Source: CAVXTT01 sp963764685
Lineage (GTDB): Bacteria > Bacteroidota > Ignavibacteria > Ignavibacteriales > Ignavibacteriaceae
Assembly (NCBI GenBank): GCA_963764685.1
Contig: CAVXTT010000017.1
Span: forward strand, 62,001-126,000
Length of the DNA: 64,000 nucleotides
Direction of reading: 5' to 3'
Part shown: positions 37,152-49,296 of the stretch, one piece after another
Numbering within the stretch: position 1 is the stretch's first letter
How the letters are laid out: each line of letters begins with the position of its first letter
Made by a program: the position numbers and the translations under genes
The notes under the pieces: generated by a model
The model's database searches: none
Seen by the model: only the letters and a program-made list of their open reading frames with translations
Told to the model about the DNA's origin: nothing

Positions 37152-38249
37152 CTAACTAATCGCTTCCTCTTCCTTCGAAAAGAAATGCAGCTTATCTAAA
37201 TTAAAATATAAGTTCAGAGGGGTTCCCGGTTCCGGTTTTTCTATTGCTCTCACTCTTCCTATCAATTGAGAGGTGCCGCTCTTGAAATAAAGGTATGTCT
37301 CGTTTCCCATCTGCTCTGCAACTTCTATCTCTGCATCAAACTTTTGAACAGAAGAAGCGTTACCCGGCTCCAGGAGTATATCTTCGGGACGTATACCCAT
37401 TGTTACTTCAGAATTAATGCAATTACTTAAAGAAGAATTTAATGAAGCAGGGAGATTTATTGTCAGAAAATCATCTTTGGATTTGAATAATAACTGTTTA
37501 TCATTACGGATAGTGCCCTCAATAAAGTTCATCGGGGGACTACCGATAAATCCTGCTGTGAACTTATTAGCCGGGTGCTTGTAAAGATGAAGAGGTGTAT
37601 CGACCTGCTGAACTATTCCGTCCTTCATAAGAACAATCCTGTCTCCCATAGTCATAGCTTCTGTCTGATCGTGTGTTACATAGATTATCGTTGCCTCAAG
37701 CTGCTTATGCAGTTTCGCAATTTCTGTCCTCATCTGCACCCTTAGTTTAGCATCGAGATTACTGAGCGGCTCATCAAATAAAAATACTTTAGGATGGCGG
37801 ACAATCGCTCTGCCGAGGGCTACTCTCTGCCGCTGTCCTCCCGATAAGGCTTTTGGTTTCCTGTCAAGGTAGGATTCCAGCTGCAGTATCCTTGCTGCTT
37901 CATTGACTCTCTTTTTTATATCATCCTTTTTAAACTTCCTTAGCTTCAGTCCGAATGCCATATTTTCAAATACAGTCATATGGGGGTATAGAGCATAATT
38001 CTGAAAAACCATCGCTATGTCCCTGTCCTTAGGAGAAATATCGTTGACGAGTTTGTTATCAATATAAATCTCTCCTGAGGTTATTTCTTCAAGACCGGCG
38101 ATCATTCTGAGAGTGGTGGACTTGCCGCAGCCGGATGGACCTACAAGGACTAAGAACTCTTTATCACTTACTGATATATTTACATCCTTTACTGCAGGAG
38201 TCTTGCCTTCATAAATTTTTGATACGTTTACAAGTTTAACATCAGCCAT
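37152..38249 (-). CDS. Sugar ABC transporter ATP-binding protein (MsmX/UgpC/MalK type)
   Basis: Energises a carbohydrate ABC importer. 365 residues, intact. Walker A is GPSGCGKSTTLRMIAGL, the Q-loop VFQNYALYPHMTV, the signature ALSGGQRQRVALGRAIVR, Walker B VFLFDEPLSNLD and the switch His YVTHDQTEAMTMGD. A C-terminal TOBE-like regulatory domain (MGIRPEDI; AEIEVAEQMGNETYLYF) is typical of MalK-like subunits. It is the last gene of the long minus-strand locus, 14 kb from the matching permeases, and may serve several importers. Confidence 0.93.
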   Translation of the reverse strand: MADVKLVNVSKIYEGKTPAVKDVNISVSDKEFLVLVGPSGCGKSTTLRMIAGLEEITSGEIYIDNKLVNDISPKDRDIAMVFQNYALYPHMTVFENMAFGLKLRKFKKDDIKKRVNEAARILQLESYLDRKPKALSGGQRQRVALGRAIVRHPKVFLFDEPLSNLDAKLRVQMRTEIAKLHKQLEATIIYVTHDQTEAMTMGDRIVLMKDGIVQQVDTPLHLYKHPANKFTAGFIGSPPMNFIEGTIRNDKQLLFKSKDDFLTINLPASLNSSLSNCINSEVTMGIRPEDILLEPGNASSVQKFDAEIEVAEQMGNETYLYFKSGTSQLIGRVRAIEKPEPGTPLNLYFNLDKLHFFSKEEEAIS

Positions 38250-38284
38250 TGAGGTGCCTTAAGATTGTTTTGTGAAATAGTTAT

Positions 38285-41200
38285 TCATTTCAGAAGCAGC
38301 ATTTTCTTTGTCTGAATAAAACTTCCGGCGCTTATAGTATAGAAATAAATTCCGGTAGCAACATATCTGCCGTATTTGTCTTTGCCGTCCCACACTTGTG
38401 AATACACTCCTTTATCCTTGTATCCATCTGAGAGTGTTCGGATGTTAGATCCCAGCGCGTCATAAATCTTTAATATAACCTTGCCTGCTTCTTTGATCTG
38501 ATATCTGATTAAAGTCTGTGAATTGAACGGGTTGGGATAATTCTGCTGGAGCAGGTAATCTGTAACTTCTGAATTCTGCGGTTCGTTAATGTCGGTTACA
38601 ATATCATAAAGACTTCTGATCGTTCCATATGAGAGGGCATAATTATATATCCTTATATCATCCAGTACTCCATTAAAATTATATTGATTGTTGCCCGGCA
38701 GCACCTGCCCCATCATCAGATCTATTGAAGTAGTTAAAATTGATCCCGAAAAAGTAGTAAAAGCATCAAGCTCCCCGTTTATGTAGATCTCATAATCGCT
38801 GCCGTTGTATAAGGCAGTAACATTATATAAGACTGTCTTCTGCTAATTCAGTTTCTGAGTCCAGATCCTTTACCCCGGAACTGGTTTTTACTGTCCAGCG
38901 AATATGATTATCAGTGATTGAGATCTTCCATCTGTTCTCCCAGTTACCGTGCGAAAGGGGATAAGATTCTCTTGGATAAAACTGGTTAGCCGTCATCCAG
39001 AAGTTTATAGTTACGGAGTTTTGAAAATTCAGACTGGAGCTGTTAGGCACCCGGATGTAATCATTTATTCCGTCAAACAGGTAAGCGCTTGAGGGTTGAC
39101 CCCAGCGGTCGGCTGTGAGGACTGCTCCTGAAACTGTTCCGTTATTGTTGTATCCGCTTTCATCATTTGCATTTCCGTTAAAGGGATAGAATGCCACCAT
39201 TTCTCCTGTCTGCTGAATAGTGGTATCCCTTACGGATACAGATATACTGTCGGATGCCTCTCCTCCATGGTTATCATTTACGAGGCAGGCTATATAATAA
39301 TTGCCTGCGGTGAGAGGGGCTGTCCAGGTTACCGCTGGTCCTGTACCGGAAATACTGCCGTAAACTGATGACCAGCTGTATGTTAATGTATCTCCATCCG
39401 GATCAGCTGCAATACAGGTAATCTCAGATTCTGAACCAAGATGAATCTTTCTTGGATGTGCAGTTATACCTGTAATTACCGGGTCGTTGTTGATGTATTC
39501 GACTACATCAAGATAAATGGAATCGGTGACTACTCCGCCGTGATTATCATTTACACTGCATATTATTAAATATGAGTCCGGGATTGAGGGAGCATGCCAG
39601 CTGATACTGCTGCCTGTCCCGGTAAAGCTTCCTCCTGATACTGACCATTGATATGATAAAGTATCATTGTTTTTATCAGCAGCAGTACAGTAGATCCTTG
39701 TTGAATCATTAAAAATAAGAACCTGCTTCTCTGATGTTAAAGATTTAATTCTCGGGGGATAGTTGGCAACTGTCTGTCCCGACAGATAATCTATAACGAT
39801 GCCGTTCACGTAAGCTTTGTCAAGATTATAGGTTATTACTGCTCCTGCAGGAATAATTACTGCAAGGACAGGTGCATCTGCAGGAATAGTTATTGTCGTT
39901 GTTCCTGTTACCCCTGATTTAATAATGGTATTGGTTACTGCATTATATACATCGTGCATTCCGCTGCCGACATCTATCATAACTGATTTGTCTTCGGAAT
40001 ATGGATTGTAATAAAGCAAGCTTGGATAAGCAGCAGTATGAAAGTAATCTGTTTTAAGAAGATCAAGCTTTAATATCATCGGGACGTTCGTTGTATCTAT
40101 TATCCCTCCGAATATGCCTATATGTGAAGAGCCATATAACGCAAGATTAGTCATTCCCCAGCCTCCGCTTATTGCATCTCCTGTTGCATAGGGACTGTTA
40201 CCATTCTGCAGCCGGCGGAGAGCCTCGTGCCCGATAACTGAATTAGGATCATACTGGTGAGCCCATTCTTCACTGTCCTGGTTTTGATCAGGAAGGTAGT
40301 TAGGATAAAACAGTCTGGCTGCATTAGCGGCATTCAGTACCCATTTACCGATGGCGCGGGCAAAACGGTCATCGTATCTGACAAGAGGTACAAGTGCTCC
40401 TGCCTGTTCAAATGTATTCATTAAGAAAGCGTAATCATTCGATCCGTTTACTTCTCCTATCAGTCCGTCAACTCTGTAGCCTCCCCAGTTACCTATTATC
40501 GAGCCCCATTGGCGGAGAGGTCCTACATCAAAGCACCAGTTCAGGATCTTCTGAATATCATAGGTAGTCCCTATTTCAGCATTCATTCTAGCGGCGGCAT
40601 AAGCTCCGTAGGATAATTGCAGCTCATAGGCCGGGTTTGATGAGAGCGAATTGAGAAATTCCATACACCATTCTGCACCGATCCTGTAGTTTTCATTCCC
40701 CGTTTCAGTATATGCGTTGTAGAAAATCCAGGCTAAAGCTCCTGCGGCTTCAGGTTCAACAACTCCGGATGCGTAGGGAGTCATTGTCATCAGGTTAAAT
40801 GCACGGTAGTTCATATAAGGGACTGTCCAGGGAGTAGTGCTGCCTCCCATTACAGATACTGCTGCCAGCCAGCGCTGGGCAACCTTATTAAACTGGTTCT
40901 GGAAATCACCTGTGGAAGGGTATTGATCGTAAAGCTGATAAAAGAAAACATTAGGCATTATATCGTACCACCAGTCATCCCAATTGCTTCCGTTAGGATG
41001 ATTTAAATAAACATCTGCATTATTAGCCTTGTTGAAATATTCCTCGCACATCAGGACCCAGTTGTATCCATTCTGGTTACTCTTATCTATTCCCGACAGG
41101 GTTGCTCCAACAACTGCAGGGAGGAGGTTTATTGCTTCGGAAGAAGATGGGGCAGTTGTACCCACGACAGTATGCAGTCCGAAGCTGTTATGTTCAGGAT

Positions 41201-41453
41201 AATTAATAGTATTATTATTAAGCCAGATCAAGGGAAGATACTGACCAGTCAGATTCAGATTAAAAATAAAATTGTCATACCCTTGTGCTGTCTGTTTCCA
41301 GTTTCTCATTTCATATGGTACCGGCATATTAGTCATTTGCTCAATTCTGTTAATGTTTATCTGCTGCGGATGAATTTGAAATACTGAAAAGAATGTTAGA
41401 ATTAAAACTGCATAGCATAAGACTTTTACAATATTAGGAATTTGCCGTTTCAT
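38285..41453 (-). CDS. Large T9SS-sorted protein: (alpha/alpha)-type catalytic-like domain, Ig-like repeats, LamG, sorting tail
   Basis: About 1050 residues after one frame change near 38825. A signal peptide is followed by a domain of about 500 residues with helical toroid features (MNYRAFNLMTMTPYASG, AEWCMEFLNSLSSNP, WGGYRVDGLIGEVNGSNDY, GGWGMTNLALYGSSHIG), reminiscent of polysaccharide-active six-hairpin enzymes but not assigned to a family. Two Ig-like domains follow with ITCIAADPDGDTLTYSWSS and NDNHGG. Then comes a LamG/concanavalin domain (SSAYLFDGINDYIRVPNSSS, VLDDIRIYNYAL) and a sorting tail LLQQNYPNPFNSQTLIRYQI ending MLLLK. Located after GH2 and before the ATPase, it is the likely surface enzyme or binder of this locus. 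Confidence 0.75.
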
Positions 41454-41510
41454 TTATTCAGCAGATAATTATTAAGTGAGAAAATCTTAATGTCACTCTC
41501 CCTGAATTTC

Positions 41511-43922
41511 TTAATCTTTCATATTAAGTATTTCTATTATCTTTTCTTCTCCCGGCAGGAGAGTAAATCCCCTGTCTGAAAAGATAGCACCGGGATGATA
41601 AGCATCAATAAAGAATGCCGGCATCTTAGCTGAGATTGATAAATAAACAGAGTCTGCACTTTTGATTAATTGTAGAAGATATTCCCGGTTCAGGAAGCTC
41701 AGTATGCTTCCACTCTTTTTCTAAATAATAGTTGCGATGGAGGATGTTCTCCTGCGAATCATATAATGTTGAAATGATTATCCAGTTCTTATGTTCAGGT
41801 AATTCATTTAGCTGCAGTGAATGGAGAGTAGAATATTTGTTTCCTTTCGATATTGATGTCTTCGAAGCTTTCAAAAGATATTGCCCGTTGCTTAAATCAA
41901 TTACTATTATTTTAATCTTTCCCTCTAATCTGCTCCCTTCATTCGAGTAAATTAATGTTAAGTCCTTTATCGGATTTTGCTGAAATATAATATTGATTTA
42001 GAAAAAATATTTCTTAACAAAGTAGTACGCCATCTTGGGATTTAATTCAGAATCGATTAATGACCAGCTGGTAACCGGCCAGGTATCATTTAACTGCCAG
42101 ATAATTGAGCCGTTTGTTACCCCGCCGTTTGTTCTCCAGTGTTCGATACATTTTGAAAGGGCTAGTCCCTGGTTAAGCTGGGCGAGGTAAATAAAGTCCT
42201 CCCATTCAAGACTCAGAGGGTAAATGAGCTGCCAGAAAACGGATAATTCTCTCGGGACCTTCGATCTGTTTATTGTAATACTCAAAAGTGCACTCTGAAT
42301 TTTTCTTTTTGGGGCTGGTATGTATTTATTGAATGTATCAATATTTGCAGGTCCCTGAAAACCGAACTCGGTTACAAAAAGACTGTTGTCATTTTCAGCC
42401 TTAGAATAATCTACCCAGTTACTCCATATGTTCCATTGATGCCGGTTTCCGCTTGTCTGTGAATTCGGGTCATCATCAAATCCGAAAGGTGAAGTCGGCC
42501 AGTAAGGTCTGCCCGGATCAAGTTCATTCATCAGCTTCGGTATGAGTTTGTGAAATATTTTATAGCCCGGCATTTTCTTATATGAGCTATGTTTGGATTG
42601 CTGCCAAATCCATTCATTTTCATTATTGCCGCACCAGATTGCAATACAGGGATGATTGCTCAAGCGTTCAACATTCTGAGTGATCTCTTTGGTTACAGAT
42701 TTTAAGAATTGTTTATGTTCCGGATAGGCAGCACAGGCAAACATAAAATCCTGCCATACAAGCAAACCAAGCTCATCACACAGATTATAGAACTCATCAT
42801 CTTCATAAATTCCGCCCCCCCATACTCTTATCATATTAGCGTTGGCAGTTCTGGCATACGTTAAAAGCTTCCGGTATTTTTCTTTAGTTACCCTTGGAAG
42901 GAAAGAATCTCCCGGTATCCAGTTCATCCCTTTTGCATAAATTGGTCTGTTTATTAACTACGAAGCGAAAAGTCGATCTTCCCTTTGCCTTCAATTGAAG
43001 TTCAATTGTCCTGATCCCGACCTTTTTAGTCTTTTCATCAAGTACATTACCCGATTGATCCACAACCCGGATACTTAATTCATAAAGATTCTGTTCACCT
43101 TCACCATTCGGCCACCATAGTTTTGGATCAGGTACTTTTAATTTTATTTTATAATTATCCTGCCCATCGATTTTTATCTCTTTTGTGAATTCCTGTTCTG
43201 CATTCTTTAAAGAGATTATTCCTTTTAGTTCTTCCCTGGTACTTGTAGTATATGTCGAAATTTATATTCAGAATTGCCCGGTTAGTAAATAACTTATCAG
43301 TGTTAAATTGAATTGAGCGTATAACTGCTTTGTCTTCCTCAAGTAAATACACCTGACGCCATATACCCATAGTTGGATAAGAAGGACCCCAGTCCCATCC
43401 AAATGAGTATTGTGCCTTCCGGATATACACACGGTATGAAGTTAGAGCAGCATACAATCTGCCGTATCTTTTTTCTGTTTTTTTGCTGTACTCAACAGGA
43501 GAAGTAAAATGTACTTCAAGTATATTATTTCCATGAACCAATAATGGCGCAGCATTAAATTCATATTTTAAGAACATATTATCAGCTTTGCCGGCGAGTT
43601 TTGAATTCAGGTAAATCTCTGCTGTTGTATCTAATCCTTCAAGTACCAGTTTTATATTGGAGTTCCTGTTAACGGGTCCGGGGTAGTTGAATTCAGTCCT
43701 GTAAATGCAGCCGCTTCGTGAGATCCATTCCAGCTTAAATTCATTTTGTTCATTAAAAGGGTCTTCAATCAAGCCTGATCTGAAGAGATCAGTATGAAGG
43801 GTACCCGGAACTTCAGCCGGATACCATTTATCTGTCAAAGATTCTTTTAGGGCACTTTCAGGAGCAGGAACATCTGTTAGTCTGAACTGCCAGTTATTAT
43901 TCAGATAATATTTTTTATTCAT
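41511..43922 (-). CDS. GH2 beta-mannosidase, frame-broken
   Basis: Cleaves terminal beta-mannose. Pieces in three frames join into about 800 residues. The N-terminal sugar-binding domain has NWQFRLTDVP, AEVPGTLHTDLFRSGLIEDP, LVLEGLDTTAEIYLN and YIRKAQYSFGWDWGPSYPTM, which separate beta-mannosidases from other GH2. The barrel has NMIRVWGGGIYEDDEFYNLC, AIWCGNNENEW with the acid/base Glu, and LFVTEFGFQG with the nucleophile Glu. The C terminus, in a last shifted frame, has FIDAYHPGAIFSDRGFTLLP and ends at 41511. No signal peptide is seen, so it is probably intracellular, acting on imported oligosaccharides. It follows a glycosidase gene by 11 bases. Confidence 0.88.
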
Positions 43923-43933
43923 TCAATTGTAAG

Positions 43934-46514
43934 CTATTTAAATACAACCTTTAGACTGGTTGAGGATGAATTATGTACGAACGGGAATTTTATAATCCTA
44001 ACATTATTCACATTCTCTGTTTTGATCTTTCCTGATAGAGGAGCATTATCCATAAACACATTCGATACCTCTGACGGTGAGACAATTGTGACTTCATCAT
44101 TATGTCCGGTAAAGCTCTTTAACTCAAGAGATAGTGTCCTGGATCCGGGATCATACACCGCGGTACTTAAAGAAGATCTGCAGCTTTCAAGGTAAGGACT
44201 ATCGGGGATTCCTGATACCAATTCAATATTTTCATAATCTGCAGACGAAGGTAAAACTGCGCTGTTTACTAGTTTCCCATCGCAGATTATTCTATTTATA
44301 TAGGTGCCCCTCCCCGCTAACTGTAATTCTTGTCTTATTACCTGAAATGTACATATCAAGCAGTACCGGTTTATTTGGATTAGGATTAAATGGGGAAAGG
44401 CTGATATTCCATTCATTCTCTTCAACAGCAAACAGATGATAAAGTGAATATAGGTACCATCCGCCGGCCCATAGGAAAGATGGTTTATCAACAGTGCCGT
44501 AAACGGTTTTGTCATTATAGTTCCCGTTGCGGACTTCATACATTGCGGGCTGTCCGTTGGGACCTGCCATTACTCCCTTTACTGTCATTATTCTTTTAAT
44601 AAATTCAAATGCATCTTGTTTTTTCCCATCTGCCATTAATGCCAGCGCATACCAGGCGTTACCGTGGGGCCATATCCCGCCGTTAGCATAAAAGAATTTA
44701 TCACCTGCTTCATTACCTGCAAAGTGTAAATAGTCTCCTAACTCATCAAAATCCATAGGGAATGCATCATAAACTCCCGTATTTTTATCCAGAAGCTTAT
44801 TACCTGCAGTAGTAACCAAATCATTTACTTTTGATTTATCCAGAATATCATAATGCGCTGCAAGGAGCGGTCCGATATAGTAATGATGGTCGGGCTTACC
44901 AGGTTCATAATAGTTGATCAGATATTTAAGATTGTCATCCCAGAGTTTCGTATTCAATTGCTGCTGCATCTTAGCGGCAGTACCTTCCAGGGCAGCCAGG
45001 TTTTCCTGATCACTTTCGGAGCATAGTGGAAATAAACAAGTATTCTCTTATTGCTTTTATTGCCAGTATTGTCATATAGGACTTTGAGCCGTAAAGCTTT
45101 CCGATATCCCACCAGTCGGGTCTGTTAGACCACATCAGATCATCCGGACCTTTTGTTAATAATGCCTGATTCAGACTCTTTTGGATATACGGATATAATG
45201 TTCTTAGAAATGTTGTATCACCTGAGTGCCGGAGATAGCTGCCCGCACAAATGATGAACCAGAAGTTATTCCAGTTATCGTGATCGGCTAATTCTGTCTG
45301 ATAGACACTGTCCTTCCAGTAGTAAGCGTGCGGAATTATCCTGTCTTTACTGGCGTGCCTGATAATAAAATCCAGATCCCTCTTAACCCTGCTGATATCA
45401 AAATTGACAGCTGCAAGGTCTGTCTTTAACACATCGTGCGTAAAATAGAAATTATACTCGGCAGGACAGGGCATAGGTACAAATTCATTATCGAGGTAAT
45501 GTGTATTTGCCTCCAGAATTCCTTTCGCCCAGGCAATTGATTGGTCGATTACCGTATCTCCTGATATGATTTCTGTTTCGCCCGAAATTTTCTGAAGGAT
45601 GGAGTTTTCGTAAGCATTAATTTCTTCGTTATAATGCTCAACTAAATAACTTACAAATTCTTTGCCTTCCGATTGTTTACAGGAACCGACAATTTGGATG
45701 ATTACCATCGACCCGCCGGGCTCTAGTTCTTTTCGATATAAAAATTCAGCATTAGGTCTGGCCGGATTATCCTTTGCTGTCAAATTATTTTTAGATTCTA
45801 CATTCTGCTGTTCCCACCAGTTGCTGTCAGGGTTCATTAAACCCGTCAAACTGCTTCTCGTATTAAACGCTGTTGGTTTATCACCGGCATTAGCTACAAA
45901 GATCTGAGCGGATTGAGTTCCGGGGTCGTCAAAATTGGTATATATGGCAGAATGGGTCTGGTCATATTCAGTCCAGGCTTTCTCAACAAGCTTAAAAGTA
46001 TGACTTGTTCTCAGAGCGGTTTCCAGATGGGAATAGAATTCAAATACTGCCGGGGTTTTCAATTCATTCTTTATTTCGAACCGGATAACCATTGCAGGTT
46101 TATTTTTTGTAAACCTGTAAGAAATATTTATGGATTTTACAGAATCGCTCTTAGAAAATTCTACAGAATAGGGGGTTAGAATAAACGGGAAAGGCCCGGG
46201 TTTTATGATTTCCTTTTTATTATCTCCAACTTTTATTCCCAGCTGCATAACAAATGAAGTATCTCTTTTCCAATAGTCAGTACTTTCATCAAGACTATTT
46301 GCAGCCGGATAAAAAAAGCTTACCCTCTGGAGCAGCGGGGAACTGTGGTGCATTTCAATTCCTACATAGGGACCGCCCACCTCGATTTTTGCATCTCCTT
46401 TGAAGTTAACTTTCAGTACATCAGGGTTATATGAACCTGAGTGCTGCTGAGGGTATAGCTGAAGAAGCATAAAATCAGTAAAGAGAGTAATAAGGTATTT
46501 ATTAAAAATTTCAT
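43934..46514 (-). CDS. Six-hairpin ((alpha/alpha)6) glycoside hydrolase-like protein
   Basis: About 850 residues after frame repair near 46470, 44990 and 44330. The ATG at 46514 gives a signal peptide (MKFLINTLLLSLLIL), disrupted by the first shift. An N-terminal beta-sandwich (GGPYVGIEMHHSSPLLQRVS; GPFPFILTPYSVEFS) is followed by a helical barrel with NFYFTHDVLKTDLAAVNFD, RIIPHAYYWKDS, NNFWFIICAGSYLRHSGD, DLMWSNRPDWWDIGK and NGGIWPHGNAWYALALM. The layout resembles amylo-alpha-1,6-glucosidase, GH63 or GH94-type proteins but no family is certain. Exported, between GH130 and GH2 genes, so a role in trimming mannose-containing glycans before import is plausible. Confidence 0.7.
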
Positions 46515-46524
46515 AATAATAATT

Positions 46525-47958
46525 TTAGTCAGGTTTAAGTTCTTGTAACAGATCCTTTACTTTAACTTTTGCAAAGCCGCTGGCATAATCCGACATTGCA
46601 TATGGAATGATTAACTCGTCGTTATAAATTATGCTTCCGCAGCTATAGACAACGTTAGGGACATACCCTTCGCGTTCATTTTCATTCGGGGAAAGCAGAG
46701 GCTCCTTGAGACGCCCGATTACCTTTGTTGGATCATTTATATCAAGCAGCATAGCTCCGATGCAGTATTTCCTTACGGGTCCTACTCCGTGTGTGAGAAC
46801 AAGCCAGCCTTTTTCGGTTTCTATAGGAGAACCACAATTTCCTGATTGAACAAGCTCCCAGGTGAAGGCAGGCTTCGTCAGCAGTGTTTTCTCTTTCCAG
46901 AAATGAATATCATCCGAAAACATTATATAATTATTTTCGGCATCCTGTCTGGAAAGCATTGCATATTGGCCGTTTATTTTCCGGGGAAATATTGCCATTC
47001 CTTTATTCTTTATCTCAGGACCAAACAGCTTGCCTATTTTAAAATGAATAAAATCGTTTGTCTCAACCAGCTGGGGTTGTATTCTGACTCCATTGTAAGC
47101 TGTGTAGGTGCCGTAATAATTGATGTTTCCGTTATCATCTTTGAATTGTACAAATCGTGCATCTTCAATTCCATTTGATTCTGCATTACTTGTTGGGAAA
47201 ATAATCCTTTCCGCCAAAGGCTCTTTCGCACTGTAGTAAATCTCATATTCTGAACGTACAATAGAAAGTATGATTTCGGCCCACTGCTTATCATCCTTTG
47301 ATCCTGATGCCTTTGAGTTTAAGTGTAGTTCAAGATCCTTCACGTTAAATGTGCTCCCTAACCCTGCTGTTATTTTTTCTGTCAGATTGGATGGAGCACC
47401 TGATTCAGTCATTTTCTTTAAGAATATTTCCTTCCTGATATGTGAAATTTCTATTCTATCAGGATTGCTGATATACTTCCCGGACTGTTCAATAGAAATA
47501 TTATTGGAATCAAGTACACCACTCCTGAATACAATTGATGAGATATGCCCTTCCCCCGTAGCCCTTAGGCTGATAATAAATCGCTTGCTTCCTGCAGGAA
47601 GATCAGTCTGATCCGGATGCCAAATAATTGAGGGATTAAACAGGGCGGTTGATTCAACAGAGTATTCCATTGAAAGTGAAGCACCCAGAAGATATTTCCT
47701 TTGTTTACTGATCTCAAGACTTTTTTCCAAATAGTCCGATACCTGATCAAATCTCTTTGCAAACTTATATTCAATGTTTCTGTGTCTTTCCTTGAATTCA
47801 TTAATAACCCTTTTGTACTCTTCCGATACCTCAGCCTCTGAGAGAGTTAATATTCTTGCAATTATATTCTTTACCTGCTGCTCAGAAGGCTGGAAAGGTC
47901 TAAGGAGAACTTTACCTGGTTCGGGTTTCAGATGGAGCGGTAATCTTTTAATTTCCAT
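46525..47958 (-). CDS. GH130 family mannoside phosphorylase or hydrolase
   Basis: GH130 enzymes phosphorolyse or hydrolyse beta-mannosides. 477 residues, intact, no signal peptide, so cytoplasmic. The five-blade propeller core is seen as SNGIEDARFVQFKDDNGNIN (containing the catalytic Asp of the GxEDxR motif), YGTYTAYNGV, GMAIFPRKINGQYAMLSRQD, SGNCGSPIETEKGWLVLTHG and YVPNVVYSCGSIIYND ... IPYAMSD. An N-terminal extension of about 100 helical residues precedes it, as in larger GH130 members. Phosphorylase versus hydrolase depends on phosphate-binding Arg/His residues that could not be aligned by eye. Directly links this locus to mannose-containing substrates together with GH2. Confidence 0.85.
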   Translation of the reverse strand: MEIKRLPLHLKPEPGKVLLRPFQPSEQQVKNIIARILTLSEAEVSEEYKRVINEFKERHRNIEYKFAKRFDQVSDYLEKSLEISKQRKYLLGASLSMEYSVESTALFNPSIIWHPDQTDLPAGSKRFIISLRATGEGHISSIVFRSGVLDSNNISIEQSGKYISNPDRIEISHIRKEIFLKKMTESGAPSNLTEKITAGLGSTFNVKDLELHLNSKASGSKDDKQWAEIILSIVRSEYEIYYSAKEPLAERIIFPTSNAESNGIEDARFVQFKDDNGNINYYGTYTAYNGVRIQPQLVETNDFIHFKIGKLFGPEIKNKGMAIFPRKINGQYAMLSRQDAENNYIMFSDDIHFWKEKTLLTKPAFTWELVQSGNCGSPIETEKGWLVLTHGVGPVRKYCIGAMLLDINDPTKVIGRLKEPLLSPNENEREGYVPNVVYSCGSIIYNDELIIPYAMSDYASGFAKVKVKDLLQELKPD

Positions 47959-47979
47959 ATAGATCTGTTATAAATAAAG

Positions 47980-49293
47980 TTATTCCTTGTTATTTAAGTT
48001 ATTCAATTCGATCCGGTACTGCTCCAGCATCTGCATTGAAAGCAGGGCTTCGATTGTAGATTCCGCGCCTGAATTTAAGTTCACCTTACCTGCCGAATCG
48101 ATCCCGTCAAAACATCTGCCGTTGGTAGGATCATACATCTGTTGACCGGGTGCATTATGACCGAAGAACCATTTAGAAAAATCTATGGCTCTCATTATAT
48201 AAACTGAATCCCCGGTTAATTTAAATGCTTCGAAACAAGCATAGATAACCGGTCGGAAGTTATAAGCAATCTGGGGAAAATTCATAGTCTCAGAAAAGAT
48301 GAACGATTTTTCTTCTTTATTGATTGTGAAGCTGCTTAAGTATCTTTCCTTCAGCAGGTAGGGATAGAAAACATTAATTTCATTCAATACTGCAGCTTTA
48401 AGGTCATCTCTTTTCAATACTTCATAAGCTTTCAAAAGAGCATATGACTGCACATTACCGTAAGCGTGCCAGGTGTTCTGCCAGCTAAGAAATGCGCAAA
48501 AGGGGATACCGGAAGCGGTGCCTTTCTGCATAAGCAGAATACCGTCACATAAGCTGTTTATCAAATCAATAACGGTTGAATCCCCCGTATCCTTATGGTA
48601 CTGAACTAAAGCCAGCACAAGATCAGAAGCCTGATCACAGGCAGTTCCTGCAGGCAGCCAGGAAGGGAATTCTATACCATTTATAATCTGGATTATTGTG
48701 TTTTCCGGGAGCGATTTTTTTGAAGCTTCTATTGATAATTGCAATGCTGTTTTAATCTCTGCTAATAATTCAGGATTTGTTTCCTTAAATGTATTATAGC
48801 TTAAAGCCAAGGCCTGCATTGCACGCCAGCTCCACCAGTTCGGTCCGGCAAGACTGTTTTTATGATCTTTATTGATTGAATGGTCTTTAAAGATAAAGTT
48901 GTAGAAATAGCCATTATCCGACTGCATATAGAGAATGAATCTGATCAGTTGTTCGGACTTATTCAAGGATGCCGTATCGCTCTTTGCTGAATAATCATTT
49001 ATGTAAAATATTGCAGCACGGGAAACATCATCTACACACGCTATTCCCTCATCATCATCACCTATCCATTTGTAATCGGGATAATCACTATAGATATGAA
49101 TTATCCCCATTTTACTTTCATTAACATTAATTTCTTCATAGAGTGCATCAAGGTGAGAAGTATTTACCAAAGACCCTGCAGTTGATGGATCTTGTCCAAA
49201 GATCCTGCCAGAAAATATGAGAAATAATAAGACAGGCAGCACTGTAACTTGAAAAAAGTAATTTGCCTTAATATTTGTAATATAAAATTGCAT
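47980..49293 (-). CDS. Exported (alpha/alpha)-toroid protein, putative glycosidase
   Basis: 437 residues, intact. A signal peptide (FFQVTVLPVLLFLIFSGRIFG) precedes an all-helical domain with WIGDDDEGIACVDDVSRAAI, AGPNWWSWRAMQALALSYN, GIEFPSWLPAGTACDQASDL, FLSWQNTWHAYGNVQSYALL and NLNSGAESTIEALLSMQML. The conserved acidic DDDEGIACVDDVSRA and the GAEST element suggest a carbohydrate-active six-hairpin enzyme, but no known family could be named. It begins three bases after the permease stop and lies 21 bases before the GH130 gene. Confidence 0.65.
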   Translation of the reverse strand: MQFYITNIKANYFFQVTVLPVLLFLIFSGRIFGQDPSTAGSLVNTSHLDALYEEINVNESKMGIIHIYSDYPDYKWIGDDDEGIACVDDVSRAAIFYINDYSAKSDTASLNKSEQLIRFILYMQSDNGYFYNFIFKDHSINKDHKNSLAGPNWWSWRAMQALALSYNTFKETNPELLAEIKTALQLSIEASKKSLPENTIIQIINGIEFPSWLPAGTACDQASDLVLALVQYHKDTGDSTVIDLINSLCDGILLMQKGTASGIPFCAFLSWQNTWHAYGNVQSYALLKAYEVLKRDDLKAAVLNEINVFYPYLLKERYLSSFTINKEEKSFIFSETMNFPQIAYNFRPVIYACFEAFKLTGDSVYIMRAIDFSKWFFGHNAPGQQMYDPTNGRCFDGIDSAGKVNLNSGAESTIEALLSMQMLEQYRIELNNLNNKE

Positions 49294-49296
49294 TCT

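Noticed and set aside
44134..44439. 101-codon plus-strand open frame
   Set aside because: Antisense to the six-hairpin glycosidase gene, whose frame pieces are continuous through this region.
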